A stretch of DNA of 63,391 nucleotides, from assembly GCA_028717345.1 (NCBI GenBank), contig JAQUNZ010000004.1:1-63391 (forward strand). Direction: 5' to 3'. A program made the position numbers and the translations under genes. This DNA comes from Candidatus Methanoperedens sp. (GTDB taxonomy: Archaea > Halobacteriota > Methanosarcinia > Methanosarcinales > Methanoperedenaceae). Below, in pieces: positions 31,601 through 39,144 of the stretch (the first letter of the stretch is position 1; the number at the start of each line of letters is the position of its first letter). The notes under the pieces were generated by a model that was not told where the DNA came from, searched no databases, and saw nothing but the letters and a program-made list of their open reading frames with translations.

Positions 31601-32736
31601 CAGGTTATTGTTGCTTTCATCGGATTGCCGTACTGATCTTTAGGCACGGCATAAAATTTCCTGGGGTCTTCGATGACAAATGTTGCTGTGCCCGGCAACA
31701 CATCAACAGCCGAACAAACAGGTTTTGCTTCAACCGTTACAGATGCTGTCCCGCTGACAGTTCCATCTGTTGCTGTGATTGTAGTGGTGCCTGCTTTTAA
31801 TGCGTTGAAAACTGCTGTGAAAACGCCTGTGCCAGGATGTGTGCCGGGAGTTATTGTACCTACGGTCGCATCGCTGCTGCTCCAGGTAATAGTTGCATCT
31901 ATGGGGTTGCCAAACTGGTCTTTAAGATTTGCAGTAAATGTCTGAGTGTCCCCCTTAACAAGCGATGCTGTTGGTGGCGAGACAGATATATCATTTAATA
32001 TTGGAGTTGGTGGTAGGGTAGTAGTTGGGGTAGGAGTCGGTATTATAACTGGAATTATCAATGGCAAATAATCACCGCCGTTTGCTATGGCTCCTGATGA
32101 GTTGTAGGGCAACGAAGTATTCCCCAGGCCATCTCCATCAGTATCAATTCCAGAATAATTAGACCAGTAGTTACCTCCAAGCCATGCGCCAAGGACAATA
32201 TTGTTCCCGATGGTTTTTGTGATGTTCCAGATGTTATTTCCATTGTCCCAGGTGTTGTTGATATTGCTGAAATAATTGTTATAGATGGTGTTGTTTCCGG
32301 AAGATATGAGATATATCCCTCTATTATTCGAGCTAACCTTGTTATTATATATTTTTCCATTCCAGACATTATTTAAATAGAGACCATTAGCCCAATCTTT
32401 CACCACCAGATTTTTTAAAGTAATATTTGTCAGCGCTGCTGTTGGATCATGAATATAAATGCCGTAGGTGCCTGAAATATTCATGCCACCTATAGTGAGG
32501 TTTGCGCCATCGAGAACAACATCACTTGAAGTGATATTGATGCAATATATCTCTGCACTGTTCAATATATTCTGGTTGAGCACATATTCGCCTGGCGAGG
32601 AAATCGAAGTGCAGGAGTTTATTTGTGTCGTAGCCCCGGAAACAGATGCCAGCATTAAGATTGGAATGATTGAAAAAACAACTGAAGAAAAAACTTTATG
32701 TAAGATCCCCCGGGAGATAGATAAATTTCTTTTCAA
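25669..32736 (-). CDS. large secreted surface protein (2,355 aa) with beta-helix, Ig-like modules and an HEXXH protease motif
   Basis: The start is TTG 32736, with GAGG 6 nt upstream, followed by a signal peptide ending SVSGA. Approximate order: right-handed beta-helix (NosD-like), residues 60-240; a Thr/Pro linker; two Big_2 Ig-like domains, 248-430; a region of repeated NxxGxVAF-type motifs (INDMGNVAFSA, NDNDQVAYTA, SSDGSIVAFYG), 430-890, propeller-like; Ig-like segments; the zincin motif HEGTH at 1202-1206; a thrombospondin-3-like DTDCDGIPD near 1225; three modules with DTDGDG calcium loops, 1350-1690; two carboxypeptidase-regulatory-like domains; FN3; several cadherin/He_PIG domains. The last module stops about 30 residues in (ending DPGVDAGCN), with no membrane anchor or sorting motif. 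The gene lies 1 bp upstream of the 7,199-aa gene in the same direction, so the two are probably co-transcribed. Protease activity is inferred only from HEXXH. Confidence 0.87.
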   Translation of the reverse strand: MKRNLSISRGILHKVFSSVVFSIIPILMLASVSGATTQINSCTSISSPGEYVLNQNILNSAEIYCINITSSDVVLDGANLTIGGMNISGTYGIYIHDPTAALTNITLKNLVVKDWANGLYLNNVWNGKIYNNKVSSNNRGIYLISSGNNTIYNNYFSNINNTWDNGNNIWNITKTIGNNIVLGAWLGGNYWSNYSGIDTDGDGLGNTSLPYNSSGAIANGGDYLPLIIPVIIPTPTPTTTLPPTPILNDISVSPPTASLVKGDTQTFTANLKDQFGNPIDATITWSSSDATVGTITPGTHPGTGVFTAVFNALKAGTTTITATDGTVSGTASVTVEAKPVCSAVDVLPGTATFVIEDPRKFYAVPKDQYGNPMKATITWNSSNPNAGAIDPVTGVFTALRPGITRIKATCGNASANATATVKTKQFYQFDVIGKTGQAGITGIGDGPSINDMGNVAFSATVGYYNTVFIGNGSLFANPKQITPLSSRRFNDQVIINNQNHVMSSFIIAGNPPATYIIKLDPILYEKWLSLTVDYYGTNLARGGGIMGSYYDAVGGTGGSMNDNDQVAYTAYKGQALFVTGNSPEYGGTTRNEIPIVLSARSMMANDGNIVLRGSGTSLTEPINLYNYNLSFISNIANTGMGFTALGSNPGISSDGSIVAFYGDLSAAGAAALNTTQGPGIFVSIDEGTGGNRRIVRVAGQQIEDYSASGGNKDGTCNAGETCILADLGFDAVGNPVFFSSYDTRSRVGVIHQSLGAIGLNEDSFLVSFIATPNAAIPNSSTDQKGIWTARVDVGQKPGVFVYNISVPMKVAQVGDVIGGRAVNDIKVHDQIANIGNSSTQLRGDNRVAFWASNPGTQESMVVRATKVSCGSSTSAQRITALGVSGPLYASPNKDLTLNINYIGTSNCATYLFRAFGRYGTGPWTPVLGSESVEAGSYTFPMSIKIPRPPGNEDTITIRVVGQAQKCLGSACWPNATHYEKMKEITVKMLYIKEIKIEGQSDINNPVTHEKVTYTAVLSDNTSSSVNWYVVPIRRIKMSPEGNRIPIAGYSGTGNPFVPIDAEPLDSHGEKNVTAKVTWTIGGRTYEDKLVKGFELFFRKNDSDYAGGIPNWFNYWSVHDDSAVTTPNPMTGVNFNHTQSVSFDYDPADTGWGHTVPWDNDKLIHLGNKSSLNACLSNTPGVPLLTNVPVTKGIETLACTIAHEGTHLVVWNNWNSSTGAWRGQNDTDCDGIPDAVETANGMNATDNDSSRDPVTRLSRYQFSASATDHKFSPDPTSPCSGSNVKTVDEEIYSDIQAVKQLLANAGNNAPNLSDWAMPGKQSKPSYKRRGVENGTNATLNGSINYFGLDTDGDGLFNYLVIEVGVNVTSDGTYSVEGTLENDKGGRLGANNLTFLNQGNRLITLLFDGSALRRYRVNGPYNLKYLNFFGENIREALNDVINTSAYNYMQFEQPAAELTGKVSENPIDANGNSLYDKLDLNVQLNTTKPGNYTVIGNLRGNRTVVAGSNYSYLGLGEQNVTLSFDGLRIRAFRDNGSFNLISLDISDQNGTQIDILEDIYNTSSYNYTQFERTKAEFTQNFTDTGVDTDGDGSYNYLSLSPEIDVETPGTYRISASLLDSNYTGITWNSTTAYLSSGIQTISLPFDGMAISDHGVNGSYKISALSLEDENGNMVSFAIYSLDTSYYNYTKFQRSSSVTGIILDSGRMPLPYIEVNLIGHDVSSTLTNRNGSYSFIGLKPGNYTVEANPSNPNLMVNSTDIYLPGGSALKVNFTLQPAGSIAGTVRDMKGNPIPDALLYLSGFEMPRFRTDANGSYSIPGLGEGTYEVNVDATGMNFFENSSVVSVMLGRTTVVDFTLQSAPDDTPPASVTDLKSIRNAQNYINWTWNDPSDKDFAYVEVWIDGVLKASVLKGVQNYTATGFAPGTEHTIATRTVDTSGNINPEWVRDTSGTAILLIFYKDPESGSTFPKDTTGIMLSLQTDKISECRLSETTRDFAGMSVFGITNNLVHFTQANNLKNGVNYTFFINCKDQSGNQNNTESFTFYIFNRTFLPPVLTQIPDITAFENQTVTIPINATDPENDPLTITVQDRPIFGYIPIASRITVENQTLKLRTNYDDAGRYYLRVAVSDGKDTVTRDFTLNIINVNRPPVLLPIGNKTAIEGTFFSTTIHAIDPDGNDLRFSDNTSLFNINPFNGQISFTPKNYQAGDHFVNISVTDGEFTAYEVVLFHITNVNNPPVIEPILPKKAIPGEVFTLQINASDPDHDNLTFSDDTDLFNISTQGLINFKPSRNNEGKYLINITVTDGLANDTKILNLVISSISRSPIIKNITDRIIVYRNQSFDINVTACDPGVDAGCN

Positions 32737-32903
32737 GGTATTCCTCTAATTTTCTTTTTTTTGTTGGTCTGCACTTTTATTTTCCTACAGTAACTGAAAC
32801 AATTTATTCACCAATAATTCACCATGGAAAAGCTTTTCCTTTTTCCAGAATCTGATTACTTAGAAATTCTTTTTTAAATATTATTCTGACCTACGCTTAA
32901 GAA

Positions 32904-32970
32904 ATATTTAAATATATCGTTGATTGTTAATTATTAATAGTTATAATCATCGTTATTATAATGATGCATT
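32904..32970 (-). promoter_or_regulatory. probable promoter of the surface-protein operon, with an upstream motif shared with the 43520 gene
   Basis: The 323-bp gap between the surface-protein gene and the tRNA is AT-rich and has no convincing gene. On the minus strand a TATA-like ATATATTTAAATAT lies at about 32905-32918, giving a leader of roughly 140 nt before the TTG at 32736. About 12-15 nt upstream of the TATA lies GATGATTATAACTATTAATAATTA. A near match precedes the TATA of the other surface-protein gene at 43357-43384. TATA activity on both strands is possible. Confidence 0.45.
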
Positions 32971-32973
32971 TTA

Positions 32974-32999
32974 GAGGTGATCAAAAAATGAAACTATGA
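32974..32999 (+). other. strong Shine-Dalgarno followed by a three-codon ORF (Met-Lys-Leu-stop)
   Basis: GAGGTGATC at 32974-32982 matches the archaeal anti-Shine-Dalgarno perfectly. It is followed 5 nt later by ATG AAA CTA TGA. A TATA-like stretch 60-70 bp upstream could drive it on the plus strand. No longer frame follows: the next 140 bp hold the antisense of tRNA-Leu. It may be a leader peptide, a remnant of a deleted gene, or chance. Confidence 0.3.
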
Positions 33000-33059
33000 A
33001 CAGGCTCCTGTATCAATCCATTATGAATTTTACAAGGGGCTACATGCGAGAAAAAGTAT

Positions 33060-33141
33060 GCGGAGGAAGGGACTTGAACCCTCGAACTCCTGCGAGAGCA
33101 GCTCTTGAGGCTGCCGCCTTTGACCACTTGGCTACCTCCGC
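33060..33141 (-). tRNA. tRNA-Leu (anticodon CAA)
   Basis: The 82-nt gene on the minus strand folds as a class II tRNA. The acceptor GCGGAGG pairs with CCTCCGC. The D arm is GCC...GGC. The anticodon stem GCAGC/GCTGC encloses loop CTCAAGA, with anticodon CAA. A long variable arm (CTC/GAG) and T loop TTCAAGT with a 5-bp stem follow. There is no intron and CCA is not encoded, as is usual in archaea. A T-rich run (ACTTTTTCT) follows the 3' end and can terminate transcription. It is divergent from S3Ae, with about 150 bp between them. Confidence 0.96.
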
Positions 33142-33290
33142 ATGTGGGCGTTTGCTGAATTATCCTGATTGAACATAAGGATGTCGGAAAAAACGTCGAA
33201 TTATCCAAAAGTATTAAGTATTGAATGCCTTATTAAGCAGAAGGTTTGTGAAACTTATTCACAATATTATTGAAATTTGGAGGAAATCAT

Positions 33291-33875
33291 TTGGCAGTAA
33301 CAAAAGCAGAAGGCTGGAAAGCAAAACAATGGTACAACCTTGTTGCACCTGAAATGTTCGGAAAAGCGAACATTGGAGAGACCGTGGCAGACGTGCCCGA
33401 AAAATTGATCGGAAGGGTCATCGAAGTAACACTCGGGGAATTAACTAACGACCTTTCGAAACAGAACATCAAATTATTACTCAAAGTTGACAGCGTTGGC
33501 GGCGATTCCGCATACACGAAATTTACAGGTCATCAGCTTACGCAGGATTACCTGCGCTCACTTGTAAAGAGAGCGACATCAAATATTGAGACGAATATTT
33601 CGGTATTAACAAAAGATGGCTACACAGTCAGGGTAAAACCATCATGCTACACCATTAAAAGAGCGCGGGCGAACCAGGTAAAAGCTATCCGCTCAATAAT
33701 GAACAGCGTGATAACGTCAAGAGCCAGAGAAATGGACATGGAGCAGTTCGTCCAGGAAATCGTAACTGGAAAGCTCTCAGCCAGCATCTATCATGATGTG
33801 AAGCCGATATATCCTCTTAGAAGAGTAGAGGTCAGGAAGACTGAGATCGAGGCTGAACCCGGTACAGCCTCATAA
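33291..33875 (+). CDS. rps3ae: 30S ribosomal protein S3Ae (eS1)
   Basis: The protein has 194 residues and is a small-subunit protein specific to archaea and eukaryotes. The family is recognised from KAEGWKAKQWYNLVAPEMFG at the N-terminus, the GHQLTQDYLRSLVKR segment and the C-terminal DVKPIYPLRRVEVRK. The start is TTG 33291, because GGAGG lies at 33279-33283, 7 nt upstream. An ATG at 33270 is in frame but would place that ribosome binding site inside the coding sequence and add non-family residues. The end is convergent with ccmC, only 4 bp away. Confidence 0.95.
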   Translation: MAVTKAEGWKAKQWYNLVAPEMFGKANIGETVADVPEKLIGRVIEVTLGELTNDLSKQNIKLLLKVDSVGGDSAYTKFTGHQLTQDYLRSLVKRATSNIETNISVLTKDGYTVRVKPSCYTIKRARANQVKAIRSIMNSVITSRAREMDMEQFVQEIVTGKLSASIYHDVKPIYPLRRVEVRKTEIEAEPGTAS

Positions 33876-33879
33876 TTTT

Positions 33880-34578
33880 TTATAAATTTTTTGCTCTTTT
33901 CAGTTCATTAATTTTTTCTTTCATTTTCTCGTTATCGATCCTTTGCAGCATGAGCGATGCCGCAAGAAGGAAGAACGCCGCAAAATTTATCAGAAGAAAT
34001 ATCAGGACTTCTCCACCGATGCCTCCACCCTGGCCGGATGGGCAGGGTCCCACCACGCAGGGATGCTGCCTGGCATAGAAGCGCACTGAAAGAAAGCTTA
34101 CCGGGACGCTTATAAAACCAACGATACCAAAAACTGCGGATAACCTGGCTCTTTTCTCAGGCTCTTCAACAGCCTGGCGCACCATCAGGTAGGCTAAGTA
34201 TATCAGTAGCAGAACGAGTGAAGTGTTGAGCCTTACATCCCATGACGCCCAGTATGCGTTCCATGCTGACTTTCCCCATATCGAGCCGCTAAGCAGCGTT
34301 AATAATGCAAAAATAACTCCTACTTCAGCCGCTGACAGGGCTATTATGTCCCATTTTTGCTGCTTGCTGCGCAGATATAATATACTGGCAACGAATACGA
34401 CTGCAAATGACAGATATGCAGATATCGCTATGGGAACATGAAAATAAAATATCTTGAAGTTGTTGGGGTCGCCGGCTGCCTGACCAGGGTCAATGGGAAT
34501 TTTCGCTACAAAAAACACCACATATATTGAGATAAGAATTAACGCTGCTGTCAGGCTAAAAAGTATTTTTTTTCTCAT
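33880..34578 (-). CDS. ccmC: cytochrome c biogenesis protein CcmC (heme handling, WWD domain)
   Basis: The protein has 232 residues with six predicted membrane helices. The tryptophan-rich WWD motif is visible as SIWGKSAWNAYWASWD (about residues 97-113) and is flanked by candidate axial histidines in FYFHVPIA and ARQHP. In system I maturation, CcmC holds heme at the outer membrane face and passes it to the chaperone CcmE. It is not next to ccmAB, which lie 15 kb away here, and no ccmE or ccmF is in the window. An extra Cys/Gly/Pro-rich outer loop (HPCVVGPCPSGQGGG) precedes the last helix. Confidence 0.9.
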   Translation of the reverse strand: MRKKILFSLTAALILISIYVVFFVAKIPIDPGQAAGDPNNFKIFYFHVPIAISAYLSFAVVFVASILYLRSKQQKWDIIALSAAEVGVIFALLTLLSGSIWGKSAWNAYWASWDVRLNTSLVLLLIYLAYLMVRQAVEEPEKRARLSAVFGIVGFISVPVSFLSVRFYARQHPCVVGPCPSGQGGGIGGEVLIFLLINFAAFFLLAASLMLQRIDNEKMKEKINELKRAKNL

Positions 34579-34654
34579 ATTATCTGATGATTACATGAGT
34601 TTTAAATATATTATCTTTTTGTTTCAAATAGTACGTAAAACCAATTGGTAAAAG

Positions 34655-35554
34655 CTAAAAGATCACCCATATACCTGCAACAGTTGCAGCAGTTCCAAGC
34701 ACAAGACCAGTAGTTATTTTCTCTTTCAGTGTGACAAGAGCCAAAATGCTTGAGAGAAATGGCGTTATCGCAGCAAGGCTTGTGGCTTTTGCCGCGCCGA
34801 TAAGGGTCATGCTGTTAAAGAACAGGTAGCTGCCTATACCCATTCCGGCTATCCCGCCTAACCCCAGCAATATGTACGCTTCCCTGCTGAACCTGAAAAT
34901 GGCAGCAGGACCTTTTTGGATCGAGTAACCGGCATAGAGCAGAGCCAGCGGCAGGGGCATGCTTATCAGGACTGACTGGAACGGATCAACATCGTTCAAA
35001 CCCGTTTTTGTTGCAACAACCGAGAAAGAATACAGGAAAGCTGCAAGAACGGCGAATGAAACCCCAAGCTTCACGTTCTTCTCTGTTCCTGAATTATGCC
35101 CTCTGCTCAATACCCATACACCGATCACGATAAGCGCGGTTCCTGCAACCACTTCAGGACGGATTTTTTCATGCAGCAGCAAAGCTGAAAGAAGTATTGT
35201 AAGAAGCGGGAATGTGAATAGTATAGGTATGAACCTTGAGACCGATATGTTCTCAAGCCCCTTCATGTAAGCCATGCCCCCGATTATCAGACGCAGCAGC
35301 CCGCCCAGGTTAAGGAACAAAAAACCTGCGAGCGTGAAATTAAATTTCCATCCAACAATCATAAGGTACATGATGAAAACGAACATCATCGCAAAGAACG
35401 TGCGTATAAGCACTGCGGGTATAGCCCCTGCGCCGATGCCTTTCTTATAGAAGATCGCTGCCACTGACCAGCATAATGCCGCAGCCAGCGCGTAGAGTTC
35501 GCCTGAGATCACGGGAGAGTAAAGGTGACTTGTGATATTATTACTTATCGCCAT
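34655..35554 (-). CDS. EamA/DMT-superfamily transporter
   Basis: The protein has 299 residues with about ten hydrophobic helices in two homologous EamA halves: the first from LAAALCWSVAAIFYK, the second from SFAVLAAFLYSFSVVATK. Such proteins export or exchange small metabolites, and the substrate cannot be inferred. It is transcribed divergently from the FTR1 iron operon, with 76 bp between the start codons. The DtxR-like palindrome in that gap could therefore affect both genes. Confidence 0.88.
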   Translation of the reverse strand: MAISNNITSHLYSPVISGELYALAAALCWSVAAIFYKKGIGAGAIPAVLIRTFFAMMFVFIMYLMIVGWKFNFTLAGFLFLNLGGLLRLIIGGMAYMKGLENISVSRFIPILFTFPLLTILLSALLLHEKIRPEVVAGTALIVIGVWVLSRGHNSGTEKNVKLGVSFAVLAAFLYSFSVVATKTGLNDVDPFQSVLISMPLPLALLYAGYSIQKGPAAIFRFSREAYILLGLGGIAGMGIGSYLFFNSMTLIGAAKATSLAAITPFLSSILALVTLKEKITTGLVLGTAATVAGIWVIF

Positions 35555-35586
35555 CCGAAATCTTTATAGGGATGCAAAATCATAAT

Positions 35587-35602
35587 ATTAGGTATACCTA
35601 AT
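35587..35602. promoter_or_regulatory. perfect 16-bp palindrome, predicted DtxR/IdeR-type iron operator
   Basis: ATTAGGTATACCTAAT is a perfect palindrome 28 bp before the FTR1 start. Its TTAGGT/ACCTAA arms match the half-sites of bacterial DtxR/IdeR boxes. A TATA-like CTTTATAG lies about 15-20 bp upstream at 35568-35575, so the palindrome would cover the transcription start, a repressing position. The operon encodes a DtxR-family protein, so autoregulation by iron is the simplest reading. Confidence 0.75.
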
Positions 35603-35630
35603 CAAAAAATCAAGGAGTACAAAAACGAAT

Positions 35631-36491
35631 ATGATAGCAAATATATTACCGAGTTTCATAATAACCTTCAGGGAAGCACTTGAAGCAGCATTGATAATAG
35701 GGATAATCGCAGCTTATATCGCAAAGCTGGGAAGGAAAGACCTCAACAGCTACCTTGCAGCCGGGATAATTGCAGCCGTGATCGCAAGCGCAGGAGTTGC
35801 CTTGGTGTTCAAGACAATATACGGGGGGCTTGAGGGCACTGCAGAACAATTGTTCGAAGGAGCCGCGGCTCTCACTGCTGCAGCCGTGCTCACATATATG
35901 ATATTCTGGATGGCTGGAAGTTCAAAGAAGATAAAAGGAGAACTCCAGGAAAAGGTGGATCTTTCAATTTCAAATGGACAGATGATCGGGATAGCAGTGA
36001 TGTCCTTTATCGCAGTTTTCAGGGAAGGTGTAGAAACCGTACTCTTCCTTGGGACGCTTGCGATAAACTCTCCGTTCGATACCCTTGCTGGATTCACACT
36101 TGGTGTGCTGGTAGTCGTACTGTTATCTGCTGTCATGTTCAGGGGAATTTACGGGCTTGACCCTGGCAGGTTCTTCAAATACACAAGCATATTGCTGATA
36201 CTCTTCTCAGCAGGAATGATAGCAATGGGAGTTCATGAACTTAATGAGGCTGGCATCGTCCCGCCCGTTGTTGAGCATGTGTGGGACATCAACCCGCAGG
36301 TGAATCCTGATGGCTCATTCCCGCTCCTGCATGAAAAAGGCGCTGTCGGCGGCATCCTGAAATCCCTCATTGGCTACAATGGCGATCCCTCGCTCACTGA
36401 AGTGCTCGCATATTCTGGATACTGGATAATTATCGGAATATTCATCTACAGGACATACATGAAACCGCCCGGGGTGAAACATGGAAGCTGA
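35631..36491 (+). CDS. FTR1-family iron permease
   Basis: The protein has 286 residues with about seven membrane helices. The two REXXE motifs that define the family are present: FREALEAALIIG near residue 11 and FREGVETVLFLG near residue 125. Their glutamates line the iron path. FTR1 homologues move Fe(III), often with an oxidase or a periplasmic carrier; none is encoded next to it. It is the first gene of an operon with the DtxR-like regulator (11-nt overlap) and FeoB, and lies directly behind the palindromic operator. Confidence 0.9.
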   Translation: MIANILPSFIITFREALEAALIIGIIAAYIAKLGRKDLNSYLAAGIIAAVIASAGVALVFKTIYGGLEGTAEQLFEGAAALTAAAVLTYMIFWMAGSSKKIKGELQEKVDLSISNGQMIGIAVMSFIAVFREGVETVLFLGTLAINSPFDTLAGFTLGVLVVVLLSAVMFRGIYGLDPGRFFKYTSILLILFSAGMIAMGVHELNEAGIVPPVVEHVWDINPQVNPDGSFPLLHEKGAVGGILKSLIGYNGDPSLTEVLAYSGYWIIIGIFIYRTYMKPPGVKHGS

Positions 36492-37131
36492 TAATTCAAG
36501 AACAGAGGAATACCTTGAATCCATCTACAAGCTCCAGCAGGAGCAGCATCCTGTAAGCACTTCCCGCCTTGCAGAGCACCTGAAACTATCTGCGCCATCG
36601 GTGTCAGAAATGGTGAAAAAACTCACAGGAAAAGGTCTTGTGTTCCATTCTGAAAAAGGAGTATGTCTGACCGATGATGGAAAATCGCTTGCTAAAAAGG
36701 TCATCAGAAGGCACAGGCTTTCAGAACGTCTTCTGACGGATATACTTGGTTACAAATGGGATGAGGTACATGATGAAGCGTGCAAACTTGAGCACGCAAT
36801 AAGCCCTGAGATGGAAGACCGGATAGCAGAGAGTCTGGGAAACCCGAAAACATGCCCGCATGGTCATCCCATCCCGGATAAAGAGGGCAATCTTGTAAAA
36901 GAAAAAGTGAAACCTCTCTCTGAGTTAAAAGCCCGTGAAAAGGGCATCATAGTTAACGTATTCGAAGAAGACCCGAATATGCTCAAGTATCTCGCATCAC
37001 TTGGGATGCTACCTGATGTGTGCGTTAAGGTGGAAGAAATTGCACCTTTCGGCGGTCCTCTTATCGTATGTGTGGCAGGCTCGCGTTATGCACTGGGAAG
37101 AGAGGTCGCATCAAAGATCAAGGTGAAATGA
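36481..37131 (+). CDS. DtxR/MntR-family metal-dependent transcriptional regulator
   Basis: The protein has 216 residues. Residues 5-60 form a winged helix (TEEYLESIYKL, STSRLAEHLKLSAPSVSEMVKKL). Residues 65-135 are the dimerisation and metal-binding domain, with candidate ligands in RRHRLSERLL, CKLEHAISPEMEDRI and CPHGHPIP. The C-terminus is an SH3-like FeoA domain (LSELKAREKGIIV). It should bind the palindrome upstream of FTR1 when loaded with Fe(II) or Mn(II). Its ATG overlaps the end of FTR1 and its stop overlaps the feoB start (ATGA), so the three genes are translationally coupled. Confidence 0.92.
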   Translation: MEADNSRTEEYLESIYKLQQEQHPVSTSRLAEHLKLSAPSVSEMVKKLTGKGLVFHSEKGVCLTDDGKSLAKKVIRRHRLSERLLTDILGYKWDEVHDEACKLEHAISPEMEDRIAESLGNPKTCPHGHPIPDKEGNLVKEKVKPLSELKAREKGIIVNVFEEDPNMLKYLASLGMLPDVCVKVEEIAPFGGPLIVCVAGSRYALGREVASKIKVK

Positions 37132-39134
37132 TGCTTTCGTGCCACGGGGCGCTAAAGGAAATAAAGGGGAACACTGATTTCGTATTTGTGCTTGCAGGAA
37201 ATCCCAATGTGGGAAAATCAAGCATTTTCAACCGCCTAACAGGCATGGGCGTTGTGACAGCCAACTATCCCGGGAAGACGGTGGAACTTAACATGGCAGC
37301 AACGACATTCAAAGACCTTCGTATCGGGATAATCGACCTTCCGGGCAGCTATGCCCTTGGCGCGGTATCAGAAGACCAGTGGGTAGCGCGAAGAGCGGTG
37401 CTTGACACCAGCCCTGACGCTGCGATAATGATACTTGACGCCACGAACCTTGCAAGGAACCTCTATATGACGCTCCAGTTCATCGACCTTGGAATTCCCA
37501 TTGTAGCAGCCCTTAACCTGATAGATGAGGCTGAAAAGAGGAACATCGTAACTGATACTGAAAAGCTTTCAAAACTACTGGGAATCCCTGTTGTTCCCAC
37601 CATTGCAACAACAGGACAGGGTCTTGACGAACTGATAAAGACCGCTGTGGAAGTTGCTGGAAAGAAGTATGAACTAAGATATAATGTCCGCTATGGGACT
37701 GATATCGAAACCAACCTCAAGAAGCTTGAAGATCTGCTTTCAAGATATAATTTCGGGATAGCTCCGAGGGCACTTTCACTGCTGCTTCTTGAAGAGGATT
37801 CTGAATTCACCGGGCTTGTGGAGAAAAATCCAGATGGCAGGATAATACTTGATGAAGTAAAAAAGATGAGCAGGGATATACAACAAAAACACGGGGAGAA
37901 GACGCCTATGCGGATAACCCGTGAAAGGCATGGGCTTGCTGGCTCGATAGCCTCGCAGGTGCAGGGTGAGATAACACCAGCAGCCTCGGACAAGCTCTGG
38001 GCTTACACAACATCGCCGCTCACAGGCATCCCTCTGCTGATGGGCGTCCTGGCGATCATCTTCAGCTTCCTGTTCTATGGAGGGAATATTCTCTCTACAC
38101 TTTTCAGCGATATGTGGGCTGTAAACCTGTCCCCTCTGATAGATGGAGCCATTTTTTCAATCTTTGGCAGCGGGCATGTGGGAAAGACGCTTATCTGGGG
38201 CTTTGATGCAGGCATCCTTGCAGCACTTGCAGTAGGGATCCCTTATGTTCTCACATTCTATTTCCTGCTTGCGTTCCTTGAGGATACCGGATACCTGAAC
38301 TCTGTCGCGTTCCTGACTGACAGGTTGATGCACAAATTCGGGCTTCACGGCAGGGCGATAATCCCGCTTGTGGCTGGCGCAGGATGCAACGTGCCTGCAA
38401 TAATCGGAACACGCGTGCTTACTACGATGCGGGAGAGAACGATAGCCAGCACGCTTATCACACTTATCCCGTGCAGCGCGCGCACTGCCGTTATCCTTGG
38501 TGCGGTCTCGCTTTTTGTGGGCTGGAAGCCCGCTGTAGCGATATATGTCATCGTGCTTGGTCTTGTTTTCTTTGTCGGCATCGGTCTTAACAAAGTGATG
38601 CCCGGAAGCTCATCAGGGCTTGTAATGGAGATGTTCCCATTCAGGGCTCCCATAATATCGAATATCCTCAAAAAGACATGGCACAGGTTCAAGGATTTCG
38701 TGTTCGTAGCTTTTCCCATAGTTCTGGCAGGTTCTCTTGTCCTGGGGGCGCTGTACGAGACCGGATACCTCTGGAAGCTGGCTGCACCGCTCTCTCCGGT
38801 TGTTGAAGGGTGGCTCGGTCTTCCTGCGGTTGCAGGGCTGACGCTGATCTTTGCTGTGCTCAGGAAAGAGCTTGCATTGCAGCTTCTTGTAACTCTTGCT
38901 GTTGTTATGTACGGGGGAGGGGCAAGCAACCTTCTTTTGTTCATGAAACCTGCCCAGCTATTCGTTTACGCGCTTGTGAACACAATATACATCCCCTGCG
39001 CTGCGACTATCGCAGTCCTGGGTCGCGAACTGGGCTGGAAGCGCGCTATAAGCATCATGGTTTTTACGATAGTGCTGGCGATTCTTATTGGGGGGATCGC
39101 GTTCAGGATAATTAATTACTTCCATCTTCTATGA
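37128..39134 (+). CDS. feoB: ferrous iron transport GTPase FeoB
   Basis: The protein has 668 residues. The N-terminal G domain has G1 GNPNVGKSS, a G2-region NYPGKTVE, G3 DLPGSY and G4 NLID. A helical insertion follows to about residue 290. The membrane part has two Gate motifs with GAGCNVPA and the conserved cysteine in LIPCSAR. The length is normal for the family. I chose ATG 37128 because it overlaps the regulator stop (ATGA); the open frame upstream lies wholly inside the regulator gene. Having FeoB (Fe2+) and FTR1 (Fe3+) in one operon would let the cell take up iron in either redox state. Confidence 0.95.
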   Translation: MMLSCHGALKEIKGNTDFVFVLAGNPNVGKSSIFNRLTGMGVVTANYPGKTVELNMAATTFKDLRIGIIDLPGSYALGAVSEDQWVARRAVLDTSPDAAIMILDATNLARNLYMTLQFIDLGIPIVAALNLIDEAEKRNIVTDTEKLSKLLGIPVVPTIATTGQGLDELIKTAVEVAGKKYELRYNVRYGTDIETNLKKLEDLLSRYNFGIAPRALSLLLLEEDSEFTGLVEKNPDGRIILDEVKKMSRDIQQKHGEKTPMRITRERHGLAGSIASQVQGEITPAASDKLWAYTTSPLTGIPLLMGVLAIIFSFLFYGGNILSTLFSDMWAVNLSPLIDGAIFSIFGSGHVGKTLIWGFDAGILAALAVGIPYVLTFYFLLAFLEDTGYLNSVAFLTDRLMHKFGLHGRAIIPLVAGAGCNVPAIIGTRVLTTMRERTIASTLITLIPCSARTAVILGAVSLFVGWKPAVAIYVIVLGLVFFVGIGLNKVMPGSSSGLVMEMFPFRAPIISNILKKTWHRFKDFVFVAFPIVLAGSLVLGALYETGYLWKLAAPLSPVVEGWLGLPAVAGLTLIFAVLRKELALQLLVTLAVVMYGGGASNLLLFMKPAQLFVYALVNTIYIPCAATIAVLGRELGWKRAISIMVFTIVLAILIGGIAFRIINYFHLL

Positions 39135-39144
39135 AAAAGAATCA

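Noticed and set aside
32981-33208. Minus-strand open frame across the tRNA region (75 codons)
   Set aside because: It runs through the tRNA-Leu gene, giving the typical spurious translation of a tRNA locus.
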